64,000 nt of DNA from Serinicoccus chungangensis (GTDB taxonomy: Bacteria; Actinomycetota; Actinomycetes; Actinomycetales; Dermatophilaceae), in contig NZ_CP040887.1 of the NCBI RefSeq assembly GCF_006337125.1, positions 2,170,001-2,234,000 of the forward strand, given 5' to 3'. The notes beneath the pieces were generated by a model, which did no database searches, was not told the DNA's origin, and saw nothing but the letters and a program-made list of their open reading frames with translations. This document shows, piece after piece, positions 1 through 8,600 of the stretch. Every line of letters begins with the position of its first letter. Position 1 is the stretch's first letter. The translations under genes were made by a program, and so were the position numbers.

Positions 1-630
1 GGTGCCGTCGCCGGCCTCGCCCTGGGAAAGTTGTTCGTCCTGGTCCGAGACCACGGGCTGATGGAGGAAAGCTCCTACCTGGCGTTCATCGTTCCGCTGT
101 CTCTCGTGCTGCTGGGCGGTGGCAAGCTGCTGGGCACCGACGCACTCCTCGCCGTGTTCGTCGGTGCCGCCGTGTTCGGTCAGGTCATCCCCCAACGTGA
201 GGAGGCAGAGGAGGACAAGGTGCACGACGCCGTCGCCCGCCTCTTCCTGCTGCCGATCTTCATCCTGTTGGGCCTGGCACTACCCATCGACGAGTGGGCC
301 GGACTGGGCTGGCCGGCGGTCGCCATCCTCACGGGAACCGTCCTGCTCCGGCGCCTGGCAACGATCTGGGCACTATGGCCTCTGCTCAAGAGCGTGCATG
401 ACCGTAGCGAGACAGTCTTCCTCAGCTGGTTCGCCCCCATCGGCGTCTCGGCACTGTTCTACGCCACCCTGGCCGAACGGCACACCGGCAACCACGACAT
501 CTTCCTCTACGCCACCCTGGCGATCACCATCTCGGTCCTGCTCCACGGCCTCACCTCCGCGCCCTTCAGCGCCTGGCTGCACGCTCACGAACCAGAACGA
601 CGCGAAAAGCAAGAAGAACCAGCCGGATGA
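1..630 (+). CDS. Cation:proton antiporter, C-terminal part (5' end outside window)
   Basis: The frame is open from the first base and stops at 628-630, so only the last ~209 residues are present. They form about six hydrophobic segments (YLAFIVPLSLVLLGG, LLAVFVGAAVFG, LFLLPIFILLGLALP, a segment around AVAILTGTVLLRR, FLSWFAPIGVSALFYA, IFLYATLAITISVLLHG) and a charged cytoplasmic tail. The FAPIGVSALFYA segment resembles the conserved late helix of CPA1-type Na+/H+ exchangers (GPRG..AL). Expected role: exchange of Na+ or K+ for protons across the cytoplasmic membrane. Whether it belongs to the host or to the mobile element to its right cannot be decided here, because the element's left end is not visible. 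The family call is good; the ion specificity is unknown. Confidence 0.75.
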   Translation, partial: GAVAGLALGKLFVLVRDHGLMEESSYLAFIVPLSLVLLGGGKLLGTDALLAVFVGAAVFGQVIPQREEAEEDKVHDAVARLFLLPIFILLGLALPIDEWAGLGWPAVAILTGTVLLRRLATIWALWPLLKSVHDRSETVFLSWFAPIGVSALFYATLAERHTGNHDIFLYATLAITISVLLHGLTSAPFSAWLHAHEPERREKQEEPAG

Positions 631-698
631 CATGCCGATCGGTCAACGTACAACGTGGCTCTCCATGTAGGCCACGCCAATGCCACCTGATGCGGCAG

Positions 699-733
699 TT
701 GTGTGCGTAGTCGTCTGTAATACACTTGGCGTG
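699..733 (+). promoter_or_regulatory. Candidate promoter/operator of the toxin-antitoxin pair, leaderless
   Basis: TTGTGT (699-704), a 16-base spacer and TACACT (721-726) form a plausible -35/-10 pair. The GTG start codon at 733 lies 7 bases after the -10, so the mRNA would be leaderless. A short dyad ACAC-ttggc-GTGT (about 723-735) overlaps the -10 and could be an autoregulatory operator for the ribbon-helix-helix antitoxin. The operator role is inferred from position only. Confidence 0.4.
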
Positions 734-1047
734 TGAGCGAAGCGTTCGACCTGGAAGCGCTCGATGACATCGAGCCCTTCGAGATCGACCAGCAAGCCGC
801 TCACCTGTTCAAGCATCCGCACCTGGGGATGGGCGACGTGATCGATGCGTGGAGCAGCGACCCGCTGTTCTACCCGGCCAGGCCGCCCGCTCACTGGTTG
901 ATGCTCGCGGAAGTCAGTGCTCGAGTACTCATCGTGCCGCTGGCTCCATCTCGGTCGGGCGATCCGAGCAAGTGCCGACCGATCGGCTGCTACGAGGCGT
1001 CTTCGGGCCTCGCCGCTACGTACCGGAGGGACCGTGATGAGCACTGA
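733..1047 (+). CDS. BrnT-like toxin of a type II toxin-antitoxin pair
   Basis: A 104-residue protein starting with GTG. The core (residues ~22-100) follows the BrnT pattern: an N-terminal helix with KHPHLGMGDVIDAW, then ARVLIVPLAP, then CRPIGCYEASSGLAATYRRD, which lines up with the IRIISAR.A...E...Y end of BrnT RNases. BrnT proteins are ribosome-independent RNases neutralized by the ribbon-helix-helix protein BrnA. The stop overlaps the start of the next gene by 11 bases (ATGAGCACTGA), as expected for translational coupling of toxin and antitoxin. The sequence diverges from classical BrnT, so the assignment rests as much on the gene pair as on sequence. Pairs of this kind often stabilize mobile elements. 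Confidence 0.55.
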   Translation: MSEAFDLEALDDIEPFEIDQQAAHLFKHPHLGMGDVIDAWSSDPLFYPARPPAHWLMLAEVSARVLIVPLAPSRSGDPSKCRPIGCYEASSGLAATYRRDRDEH

Positions 1048-1279
1048 CAACAGCCGGCCGATGACGCCGGAGCAGGAGTACGAGTTCTACGCCGACCCGC
1101 GTAACCAGGAGCCCCAGGGGCCTGCGCGTCGTCGCAAGCGCCCATTGAGCGCACCCGTGCCGGTGCGCTTCCCAGCGGATCTGCTCGAGGAAGTCAAGCG
1201 CGCTGCGGAAGCCGACGACCGTTCAGTCTCCGCCTGGATCCGTCGGGCTGTCGAGCACGAACTGTCTCGCCCCGCCTGA
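1037..1279 (+). CDS. Ribbon-helix-helix antitoxin (BrnA/CopG-like)
   Basis: An 80-residue protein. The C-terminal half is a ribbon-helix-helix DNA-binding fold: beta strand APVPVRFPADLLEEV, helix KRAAEADDRS, helix VSAWIRRAVEHEL. The N-terminal 40 residues are polar and rich in Arg/Pro and would be the flexible part. Gene order toxin then antitoxin, with an 11-base overlap, matches BrnTA operons. Expected role: bind and inactivate the upstream toxin and repress the shared promoter. The ATG at 1037 is preferred over an in-frame ATG further upstream because that upstream start would lie deep inside the toxin gene. Confidence 0.65.
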   Translation: MSTDNSRPMTPEQEYEFYADPRNQEPQGPARRRKRPLSAPVPVRFPADLLEEVKRAAEADDRSVSAWIRRAVEHELSRPA

Positions 1280-1332
1280 CCGGGTGAGCCCAGCACGCGG
1301 CCAGCGGCAGAGGCGTGCGTCATCGATGGACG

Positions 1333-1902
1333 CTAGATCGGGGCAGCGATCGCGAGCCCCCCGGTTAGGAGCAACGCCACCCCGGTGAGTGCGCATACCC
1401 TGCCCGCGCCAGTAGTGCTCATGTCGTCCCCGTCTGCCGTGGGGCGGTCGGTGCCGTAGATGACGGCGAGGCCGAGCGCGAGAACGATGGGGAGCAGTAT
1501 GTAGAGAAGGCTCTGGTAAAGCCACGCGTACGGTACGAAGTGCACTGCTCCGGCGAGGGAGAAGAGGAGCGGAACCAAGGTGTAGCGGCCTCGCACCGTC
1601 AGCACGATCAGCAGCGGCAGGACGAGTAGTTGAGAAACAGAAATCAGGATCCCTAGCTGGGTGATGAGCTCGCCACCCGGTCTTGTCTCGAACATCCCTA
1701 GCCAGGCCGAGATGCCGAGTGCGACGGGTAGGGCGACCATCCCCTGAAACAAGGTGGCCGTTACCGCCCACTTGGGCTCGGTGGCGCGCCACAGTGCGGC
1801 GCAAGCCAGCCAGGTCGTGCCGTACGCGAGGAGGAAGACCGCCCCGCTGTAGTTGCTTCGCGCGAGATCGACCAGGGCTTCTTCGAGGCCAGACATGGAC
1901 AT
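1333..1902 (-). CDS. Integral membrane protein of unknown function
   Basis: With the start at the MSMSGLEE methionine (1902; a second ATG lies at 1896) the protein has 189 residues and six predicted membrane segments, including AVFLLAYGTTWLACAALW, GMVALPVALGISAWLG, LGILISVSQLLVLPLLIVL, YTLVPLLFSLAGAVHFVPY, YILLPIVLALGLAVIYG and CALTGVALLLTGGLAIAA. The frame continues upstream to 2034, but that part is Arg/Cys-rich, unlike a membrane protein N-terminus, and overlaps the next gene. The overall look (short protein, LLAYG.TW..CA..W near the N-terminus) resembles uncharacterized DUF7010-type proteins; I would not assign a function. It belongs to the accessory region and lies 3' of another small membrane protein gene on the same strand. 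Confidence 0.6.
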   Translation of the reverse strand: MSMSGLEEALVDLARSNYSGAVFLLAYGTTWLACAALWRATEPKWAVTATLFQGMVALPVALGISAWLGMFETRPGGELITQLGILISVSQLLVLPLLIVLTVRGRYTLVPLLFSLAGAVHFVPYAWLYQSLLYILLPIVLALGLAVIYGTDRPTADGDDMSTTGAGRVCALTGVALLLTGGLAIAAPI

Positions 1903-1954
1903 GAGTATTGCCGAACGGACGACGCAGACGTCCTGAGCGCGGCAGAAGCGTGCG

Positions 1955-2206
1955 TCAGGCGGCTGCGTGATCTGGGGCCTGACGGTCCTTACGTAGCCAT
2001 CTAAATAGGTGGAGCAGCGACTGATGGATCGCAACTCCGACAGCGGTGTTCAAGGCAGCGAGGCCAGCTGCTCCGAGGAACTCAGTGGGTGACTCGATGA
2101 TGTTGTCGAACCACAGAAGCAGCGGCCAGCCCAGGGTCCCGACCACGAGGCAGATCTTCCACCAGCGGCCCAGGACCAACCCGAACAACAGCATCGTGGG
2201 AATCAT
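1955..2206 (-). CDS. Small membrane protein, unknown
   Basis: An 83-residue protein with two hydrophobic stretches (MLLFGLVLGRWWKICLVVG.LGWPLLLWF and FLGAAGLAALNTAVGVAIH) and a basic C-terminal tail (LFRWLRKDRQAPDH). A purine-rich GGAGGGG sequence lies just upstream of the ATG, a convincing ribosome-binding site. It ends about 50 bases before the start of the larger membrane protein gene (1902), so the two may be co-transcribed. No family recognized. Confidence 0.55.
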   Translation of the reverse strand: MIPTMLLFGLVLGRWWKICLVVGTLGWPLLLWFDNIIESPTEFLGAAGLAALNTAVGVAIHQSLLHLFRWLRKDRQAPDHAAA

Positions 2207-2520
2207 CGGCCCCTCCTCAGATCCTCACCGTACGCCTTGAGACCCGGTCATGGCCATGTTGCCACCAGCGGCAAAGTCGGACGAGCGTAGCCGTCCTCCC
2301 CCGCGGCAAAGTCGGACGAGCGCAGCCGTCCTCCCCGCGGCAGTACAGGGTGGTTCGTTTCCATGATGTGAGCGGTCGCCAGTGCGAGACGGCGGAGTCT
2401 TTGATATGGCCCCCAGGCGCGCTGGCGGGTTCAGCCTTATGGCGCGACTATTGGTTTGGTGAAGGCGGGTAGGGCGTTATCAACGTCGTCGGCAACGGCG
2501 CGCGAGACGCAACCCCGGCG
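2207..2520. repeat. Gene-free stretch with a 35-bp tandem repeat
   Basis: Two nearly identical units start at 2268 and 2303 (GCGGCAAAGTCGGACGAGCG then AGCCGTCCTCCCC), differing at one internal base and by one extra C. A third copy begins with GCGGCAG at 2337. Each unit contains a short dyad GGACG...CGTCC. No convincing gene lies between the small membrane protein and the next CDS. The function of the repeat is unknown. Confidence 0.7.
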
Positions 2521-2754
2521 TCAGAAGCGGGGTCGATCTGGCGCATTGATGCCGTACCTGGCCTTGGCTTGCTCCCTGATGTGTTGCTCGGCGGCGCCTT
2601 TGCCGAACTTGCCTGGCCCGAATAGGTGGACGAGAGCCACAAGAATGACCAGCAGGAGCAGTCCCAGTGGTAGGTAGTCCTTCGCGGTGATGGCCCACGC
2701 AATCAGGGCGAGTGCTGCGAAACCGTACGCCAGGGCAGCGGTTCTGGTCATCAT
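2521..2754 (-). CDS. Small two-TM membrane protein
   Basis: Starting at MMTRTAALAYG (ATG at 2754, right after GAGGAGAAAAAG, an excellent ribosome-binding site) the protein has 77 residues: a hydrophobic helix (ALAYGFAALALIAWAIT), a short loop (AKDYLPLG), a second helix (LLLLVILVALVHLFG) and a charged tail ending PDRPRF. The frame runs further upstream, but the RBS fixes this start. The gene lies just downstream of, but in a separate unit from, the sigma/anti-sigma pair. No family recognized. Confidence 0.6.
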   Translation of the reverse strand: MMTRTAALAYGFAALALIAWAITAKDYLPLGLLLLVILVALVHLFGPGKFGKGAAEQHIREQAKARYGINAPDRPRF

Positions 2755-2878
2755 CTTTTTCTCCTCACTCGTGGTCGCTACTGTAGTTGGGCGGCATGGT
2801 CGCGATTGTCTGCACTGACTCGGCATGGCCGCCGCGCGTGTCGGAGTTGTCTCCTTCTGGCCCGTGCCTCACGAAGAG

Positions 2879-4087
2879 TTAGGGCGGGGTGATTCCGCCC
2901 TCGAGGAGGATCCTGGCGGGCCGTTCCTGGCTTTCGGGCTGAATGAGGATACGCGGGCCGCTGTCCAGAAGGTGTTGCCAGGCGGATGGCTCTTGCCAGG
3001 GGAGGTTGGGGCAGTTCTGCTCGGTCTGCGCGTCGTCGATGCCGGCCGTCGCGTCGACCTCCTCGGTGCTCCACGCGCCGGTGATCGTGACGTTCCCGTC
3101 AATGAGGTCACCCGGGGCGTGCAGTTCCTGGCGGCACAGGTCCACCGTCCAGGTGGTGCCGTCGTAACGCAAGACTGGCCCGTCCTGCACAGGTGCGACG
3201 CCACGTTGGTCGAGGAGGTACCAGGTGCCCTGAACCACTTCGGCGGTGCCCGGGATCAGGCCTTGCTGCGGGTTGACGAGGGACAGGTCCTCGAGCTGCT
3301 CCGGTGGAATGCTGGTGAGGGTCAGGACCGTTGGGCCGGTCTCCTTCGGCAGGCCGGCGGAGGGGATGATGAGCTCCTCCACCACGGTCCCGGTGACGAG
3401 GAGCTGCCCGTCGGCCCAGGCCAGTCTCGGTAGCGAGGCCGCCCGGGCGTTATCGCTGGAGATGGAGACGTCGGGCAGATTCAGCAGCAGGTCACCTGGG
3501 TGGATCGCTGCTGTCGGCTGACAGTCGGTGCCCTGCTGCCGGGTCGGCAGGCTCATCCCGGCCTGAAGAAGACCAGCAGAAAGGGTGGCATCGGTGTAGG
3601 TCTGCACCGAGCAGCCGTCGGAGACGACGACCGCGTGGTCGGCGGTGACGCTCACCGGGCCGCCAAGATCCAGCATCCCCGGATTGGTAGCGCTGGCCAG
3701 GCCGTGCGAGGTGTCGACGGTGAAGTCCACCGGCTCGAGTTCGACACCAGCAAGCTCCTGCCAGCCGCTCACGGGTCCGTCCGGTCCCGGCTCACCCTGA
3801 AGCACGTCGAAGACGATCCGGTAGTCCTGGCCGTCGGCAACCGGAGCGCTGGTGATCGCAGCGTCATCAGCTGGCGGGGGTGCGCTCACCTCCCCGCCGC
3901 CCAGCGACCACGCCGTGGCGATCGCTGCCGCGCTGGCCGCCGCACCGGCACCTGTAAGGGACCAGACGCGCGTTCGGGAACGGCGGCGTCCGCCGGCCCA
4001 CGCCACGAACGTCAGGTCCTCCGCGGGAGCGCCCACGGCCCCTCGCCGCAACAGGTCCTTGATCTCGTCGTAGTCGTGCTCAGACAT
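2879..4087 (-). CDS. Membrane-anchored anti-sigma-like partner of the SigE-family sigma factor
   Basis: A 402-residue protein. The N-terminus (MSEHDYDEIKDLLRRGAVGAPA) is a short acidic cytosolic region, followed by a basic stretch (GGRRRSRTRVW) and one membrane helix (SLTGAGAAASAAAIATAWSLGG, residues ~43-64). The remaining ~330 residues are an extracytoplasmic domain with pairs of cysteines and no recognized fold. Its start overlaps the end of the sigma gene by 8 bases, the classic arrangement of a SigE-family sigma factor and its membrane partner. It probably tethers or senses for the sigma factor, but no zinc-binding anti-sigma motif (HxxxCxxC) is visible, so the anti-sigma role comes from context. 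Confidence 0.6.
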   Translation of the reverse strand: MSEHDYDEIKDLLRRGAVGAPAEDLTFVAWAGGRRRSRTRVWSLTGAGAAASAAAIATAWSLGGGEVSAPPPADDAAITSAPVADGQDYRIVFDVLQGEPGPDGPVSGWQELAGVELEPVDFTVDTSHGLASATNPGMLDLGGPVSVTADHAVVVSDGCSVQTYTDATLSAGLLQAGMSLPTRQQGTDCQPTAAIHPGDLLLNLPDVSISSDNARAASLPRLAWADGQLLVTGTVVEELIIPSAGLPKETGPTVLTLTSIPPEQLEDLSLVNPQQGLIPGTAEVVQGTWYLLDQRGVAPVQDGPVLRYDGTTWTVDLCRQELHAPGDLIDGNVTITGAWSTEEVDATAGIDDAQTEQNCPNLPWQEPSAWQHLLDSGPRILIQPESQERPARILLEGGITPP

Positions 4088-4583
4088 CCGTGCTCACCTC
4101 GCTCAACAGTTCTCGCATGCGCGCCAGACCGTTGCTGGTCTGGCTCTTGACGGTGCCCTCGCTGATCCCCATCGTCTGGGCCGTCGTCGCCACGTCCAGG
4201 TCCTCGAAGTAGCGCAGCACCACCACCGCCCGGGTACGGGGCGGCAGCTGCTGCAGCACCTGTCGTACCGCGATCGAGTCCGCCCACGACCGGCCGTCGA
4301 CATCGACCTGCTCGGGCGGATCTTGCGTGGCCAGCTCCGCACCGTGCCGGCGCCACCGGTCGACGTGCACCGTGTACAGGACACGACGGGTGTACGCCAA
4401 TGGCATTCCGTCGCGGACCTTCGACCACCGGGCCGCGGTCCGGGTCAGCGCCTCCTGCACCAGGTCGCGGGCCACCTCACGGTCACCGCACAGTAGGAAC
4501 GCCGCCCGCTGCAACGTCAGCTGGTGCGCGCCCACGAAAGCGGCGAAGTCGTCCTCAACCTCGATCACTGGACTCATGGGCAC
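4080..4583 (-). CDS. SigE-family ECF RNA polymerase sigma factor
   Basis: 167 residues, the usual size for actinobacterial SigE-family (TIGR02983-type) sigma factors. Region 2 is seen in FAAFVGAHQLTLQRAAFLL with DLVQEALTRTAARW and the RRVLYTVHVDRWRR segment. Region 4 follows the linker: VLQQLPPRTRAVVVLRYFEDLD and the helix-turn-helix ATTAQTMGISEGTVKSQTSNGLARMRELL. A strong GAGAGGAGGT ribosome-binding site precedes the ATG. It is co-transcribed with the downstream membrane protein (8-base overlap). Target promoters cannot be inferred. A sigma factor carried on a mobile element could control element cargo such as the nearby export and lipoprotein genes; that is speculation. Confidence 0.85.
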   Translation of the reverse strand: MPMSPVIEVEDDFAAFVGAHQLTLQRAAFLLCGDREVARDLVQEALTRTAARWSKVRDGMPLAYTRRVLYTVHVDRWRRHGAELATQDPPEQVDVDGRSWADSIAVRQVLQQLPPRTRAVVVLRYFEDLDVATTAQTMGISEGTVKSQTSNGLARMRELLSEVSTDV

Positions 4584-4819
4584 CTCCTCTCACCCTGTCC
4601 CAACGGCAAAATCGCCACATCGGTTGGGTGGTCACCGGAAGAATCTCGGTTTGGGGACGTTCGCCTGACGACGAAACGCCCAGGGCAGACACCTGAGGCC
4701 ACCGACCGGACGCCCCAATCGCCCCTGCACAGACGGGCGAGACCCAACGCAACGACAGCGGCAGAAGAGGACGTCTCGGCCCCGCCCGCGTGGGCCCGTC
4801 TTGCAGTGATGTCCTGGAG

Positions 4820-4972
4820 CTACTCACCCTCGTGAGGGTCAACGCTTCGATGCCAATCGTCATGCGCCTGCAAATAGTCGAGCGCGACCATGGCGCCGCA
4901 CCTGGTGCATACGTGCGCGCTCATCCTGACGACCCGCACCCAGTACGGCAGGTCTCGCTTGAACAATCCCAT
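4820..4972 (-). CDS. 50-residue CxxC...HxxxxH mini-protein
   Basis: A short frame starting MGLFKRDLPYWVRVVRMSAH and ending HRSVDPHEGE. It holds a compact putative zinc site: CTRC, then 14 residues, then HDDWH. The length, basic N-terminus and metal-ligand pattern resemble small zinc-finger-like actinobacterial proteins, but I do not recognize a named family. The upstream extension of the same frame (to 5263) has composition unlike a protein and is not included. Nothing can be said about function. Confidence 0.4.
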   Translation of the reverse strand: MGLFKRDLPYWVRVVRMSAHVCTRCGAMVALDYLQAHDDWHRSVDPHEGE

Positions 4973-5196
4973 GGGCACAGCATGCCTGCTCCCGGGTTGA
5001 CTCCGCGCAGGCGGATGACGAACCGCGGAGGTGACCAAGTGACCAGAGGCATGAGCGTGTGGGTCGACAGGGCATGCCGCTAGCATGGTCGGGTAACTCA
5101 GGCCGGAGAGGCTTGGGGAGGTTTTGGAGCCTCGGCGGTTACGCAAGTAGGCGGAATGGTGCTGGCTCTGATCGACTGCTTTAGTTAGGAGACTCG

Positions 5197-5415
5197 GTGT
5201 TCGACTATTCTCGGCGTACAAAATTCTATGCCGCAGCAATTCTAATCGCCGCTGGGTGCGCATTGATACTGGCCGGCGCTGTCTTCCAGGTAGGCGGATC
5301 GAGCAATATGATCAACATGTCCCTGGTGTTGGGGTCAACCATCTTCCTAGTCCCCGGCGGAGGCTTTCTGATGGCAGGGATATTAGCGAACAGAGATCAG
5401 TTTCCAAGTAAGTGA
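5197..5415 (+). CDS. Small membrane protein with low-GC codon use
   Basis: A 72-residue protein with two hydrophobic segments (FYAAAILIAAGCALILAGAVFQVG and MSLVLGSTIFLVPGGGFLMAGILA). AGGAG lies 5 bases before the GTG start. Codon choice (ATT, TTC, GCA, TTA) is clearly less GC-rich than in flanking genes, which points to separate acquisition. No family recognized. Confidence 0.5.
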   Translation: MFDYSRRTKFYAAAILIAAGCALILAGAVFQVGGSSNMINMSLVLGSTIFLVPGGGFLMAGILANRDQFPSK

Positions 5416-5608
5416 TCTGTCGAGTTCCGCGAAACTACGACCCCATCCCTATGGGTGCGCGCACAACGGCCCGCGTGGCTCAAGGCCTCGCGAGCCGTCC
5501 TGTATTCGGCGTGTCCGGCCCGCGCAGGAGGGGCGCTCCAAGCATCCGACTCTCGGCATGACAGTGATGTATCGACCGAGTCCTTCCGCACTCTCGTGGT
5601 GGATACGG

Positions 5609-8600
5609 TCAGCGTGACGGACCACGAGGTTGCCGTGAAGTGCTGTCATGGAGTCGTTGGCGCTCTGCCAGTCGTTGACCGGACCGGAGCCTGTCGCTGG
5701 CCGCGTCTGCGGTGGCGGTAGAGGACACGGGTGACGGTTCTGCCAGCCGGTGCATGAGCCGAGACTGGTGCCTGGCTGCCTGGGGTTCTTTGGTCTGCGG
5801 CCCCGTCGGGTCGGCCTCGCTGGGTGGGATGTCGTGGGCAGCTCGCCAGACGGCGAGGTCGCCGATCAGCCGGTCGTCAATGTCCGGGGGCAGGGTCCGT
5901 TGCCAGGGCACCCGGGGGGAAGCGCCGGCCTGCTGGGCTTCGTCGGCGACCCGCTGCTGCAGGTCGCCGAGGTGCTGGCTAAGCCGGTCCAGATAGCTAT
6001 CCGTCTCTCTGTCTTGCCGAAGGGCGGGCGGGACGGCGGGCAGCCAGGGCAGGGGCGCGTCCCGGTACGACGGTGGGGTGGTGCCGGCGATACGCCACGC
6101 GAGGACGGCGGCGGGGTCGTCAGCCTCACTGAAGGATCGCTCGCCGTCGTACCAGGTCGCGTCCCGCAGGACGGTCTGTGGTGGGGTGCCGTCTACCCAG
6201 CGCAGCGCGAGCTGCCCGCGCAGGTGGGGGTATGCCGGTTGGTCGGTGAGGCCGGGCATCCACCGTTCCAGCGCACCGTCCAGGGCCGTCATGTGCTCGC
6301 GGCCGAGGTGTTGCTGGGCCAGAACCGGGAGGGCGTCCTGGTAGGCCAGCACCGCTTGGCGCAGCAGCTGTGCAGCGTCGCCTCGTTCGGTGGTCGTGGC
6401 CGAGTGGGCGCGGCCATCGCGGGCGAGGATGTCGGTGAGGATCTGCCGCGGCTCCACGGCCACGTCCTGGACCTCCAGCCCGACACCGTCGCCGCTCATG
6501 GTGGGCCCATTCAGGTATAGGTCGTTGGACTGTCGCCCACGAGAGACGGCAACGTACAGGGCCTGTCGGGTCTCGGTGCCGGTGAGAACGGTGTGGGTGG
6601 TGTCGACGGTCGCGCCCTGGGCGCCGTGGATGGTGCTGGCGTACCCCAGCTGGACTTGCTCGGCCACATACCCGGCCGGAAAAACGAAGTTAGCGGGCTT
6701 CCTCGCTCCGTCGTCGTGGTGGCGTTGGACGCTGACGCCCCCATCGGGGTGGACGGCGGTGACCCGCCACCGGTCCCCGTTCTTGACCCACGACCCGTCC
6801 GCGGCGCGCTGGCTGCGGTCGTTGCGGCGCGTGACCACGGTGTCACCGGCACTGGCACGGGTGCCGTCGCCCAGGGTCACCTCGCGCCCTGACGGCTCCG
6901 CGGTGCTGTCGAGGCGGTCTTGGCGGGCGCGGTGGTTCAGCTCGCGCACGGTGTCCCGGGTCGCGGCCAGCAGCAGGCTAGACAGCCCGGCCTGCTGGTC
7001 GGCCTTCCAGGCCGCGTACGCGGCGTCGGCCACGTCCGCGGTGTCGTCGGTGTGGACCCGGTCGCGGTCGAGGTAGTGGTCCAGGGCGGCGGGGTCGCCG
7101 TCGCGGATCGCGAGGGTGGCTGCTCCTTCAGCGGGGTCGGTGAACCGGTGCAGCTCGGTCAGCATGGCGGTGGTGCCGTGCGCGTGCCCCTGCTCGGCCA
7201 GGTCCCGGAGCACCCCACCGGCCGCGACCGCGGCCAGCTGCTGATCATCCCCCACCAGGCGCACACTGGCGCCGGCGTCTATGACGTGCCGGACCACGGC
7301 CGCCAGGTCGCGGGTGCCGGCCATCCCGGCCTCGTCGATGACCACCAGCGTCCCCGGCCCCACCGCACCACCCATGGTGGGCGGTGAATCCTTGCCGGCT
7401 GAGGCACCTGCCGTGACGTGGTCGTGGAGGTGCTTGGCGAGGGTGTCGGCGGGGATGCCAGTGGCCCGGCCGAGCTCGTCGGCGGCGACCGCGGTCGGCG
7501 CCAGACCCAGCACGGTGCCGCCGGAGGCTTCCCACGCGCGTGCTAGTACACGTAGCGCCGCGGTCTTGCCCGCCCCCGCCGGTGCCAAAGCGACCTGCAC
7601 CCGGCACCCGCTCGTGGCCAGGCTGCGGACCATCGCGGCCTGAGACCGGTCCAAGCCCGGACGCTCTGTGTTCGCGGCAGCCAGGGCGGTCTCGACCGCA
7701 TGGGGGTCGACCTGGCGGCCGTCGCGGCGCAGCGCGAGGGACAACATCTCGTCCTCCGCGGCCAGGATCGCTTTGGAGGTGTAGGCCTGGCTGCCGTGCA
7801 CGATGTGGGCGGACTGCCCGTCCGGGCGGCGCAGCACCCCCGGCTCGCCCAGCTCTGGTGGCACCCCGACCGGCACCGAGAAGCCGTGCAGGACCCACCG
7901 CTCGACCTCACGGGCGTGCTCCTCGAGCGTGTCCAGGGGGACCTGGGCGGCGCGGAGCTGGCGCTGGGTCTCGGCGCGCACATGCCACACCTGCCACGTC
8001 GCCCGCGACCCCTCCAGCACCGACACCACCCGCGACGCGAGGATCTGCGGACGCACCGCCCTGCTGCGCTCCGACGGTGTGCGCCCCCAGGGCGCCCCCA
8101 CCCACCGACCTGCGGCGATACCCGGATTTGGGCCATCTTCCTGGGTGCGCCCCCGGCTCTCCGGTGGGCGCCCCCGCCCCGCCCCCAGTGCGCCCTCGAC
8201 CATCCCCTCCGGGTTGCGCCCCTGCCGGGCGAGCACGGCGGTGGCCTGCGCCCACCAGGCCCGGCGTTGTTCGGCCTCGGAGCGGGGTTCGTGCTTGCCC
8301 GGGCGGGTCTCCAGGTTCGCCTGCTGCGCCAACGCCAACGACTCCACCGCCGTCGGCGCCCGGCCGTGAGCATCCCGGAACGCGGTGGCCAGGTCGCGCT
8401 GCCGGGCCTCGATCGCCTCCCGCCGCGACGACCACGCAGACAGCAACACGGGGTCGATGCCGTCGATCTCCCGCACCGCACGTCTCCCCTGCGGTGAGGG
8501 ACGCTCGACGAAGGCCACCCCGAGTCGCTGCATCAGGCCGGCTTCGAGGTGGGTGTTGTAGTGCTCGGAGGCCATGACCTTGGCCTTGAACAGCATCCGC

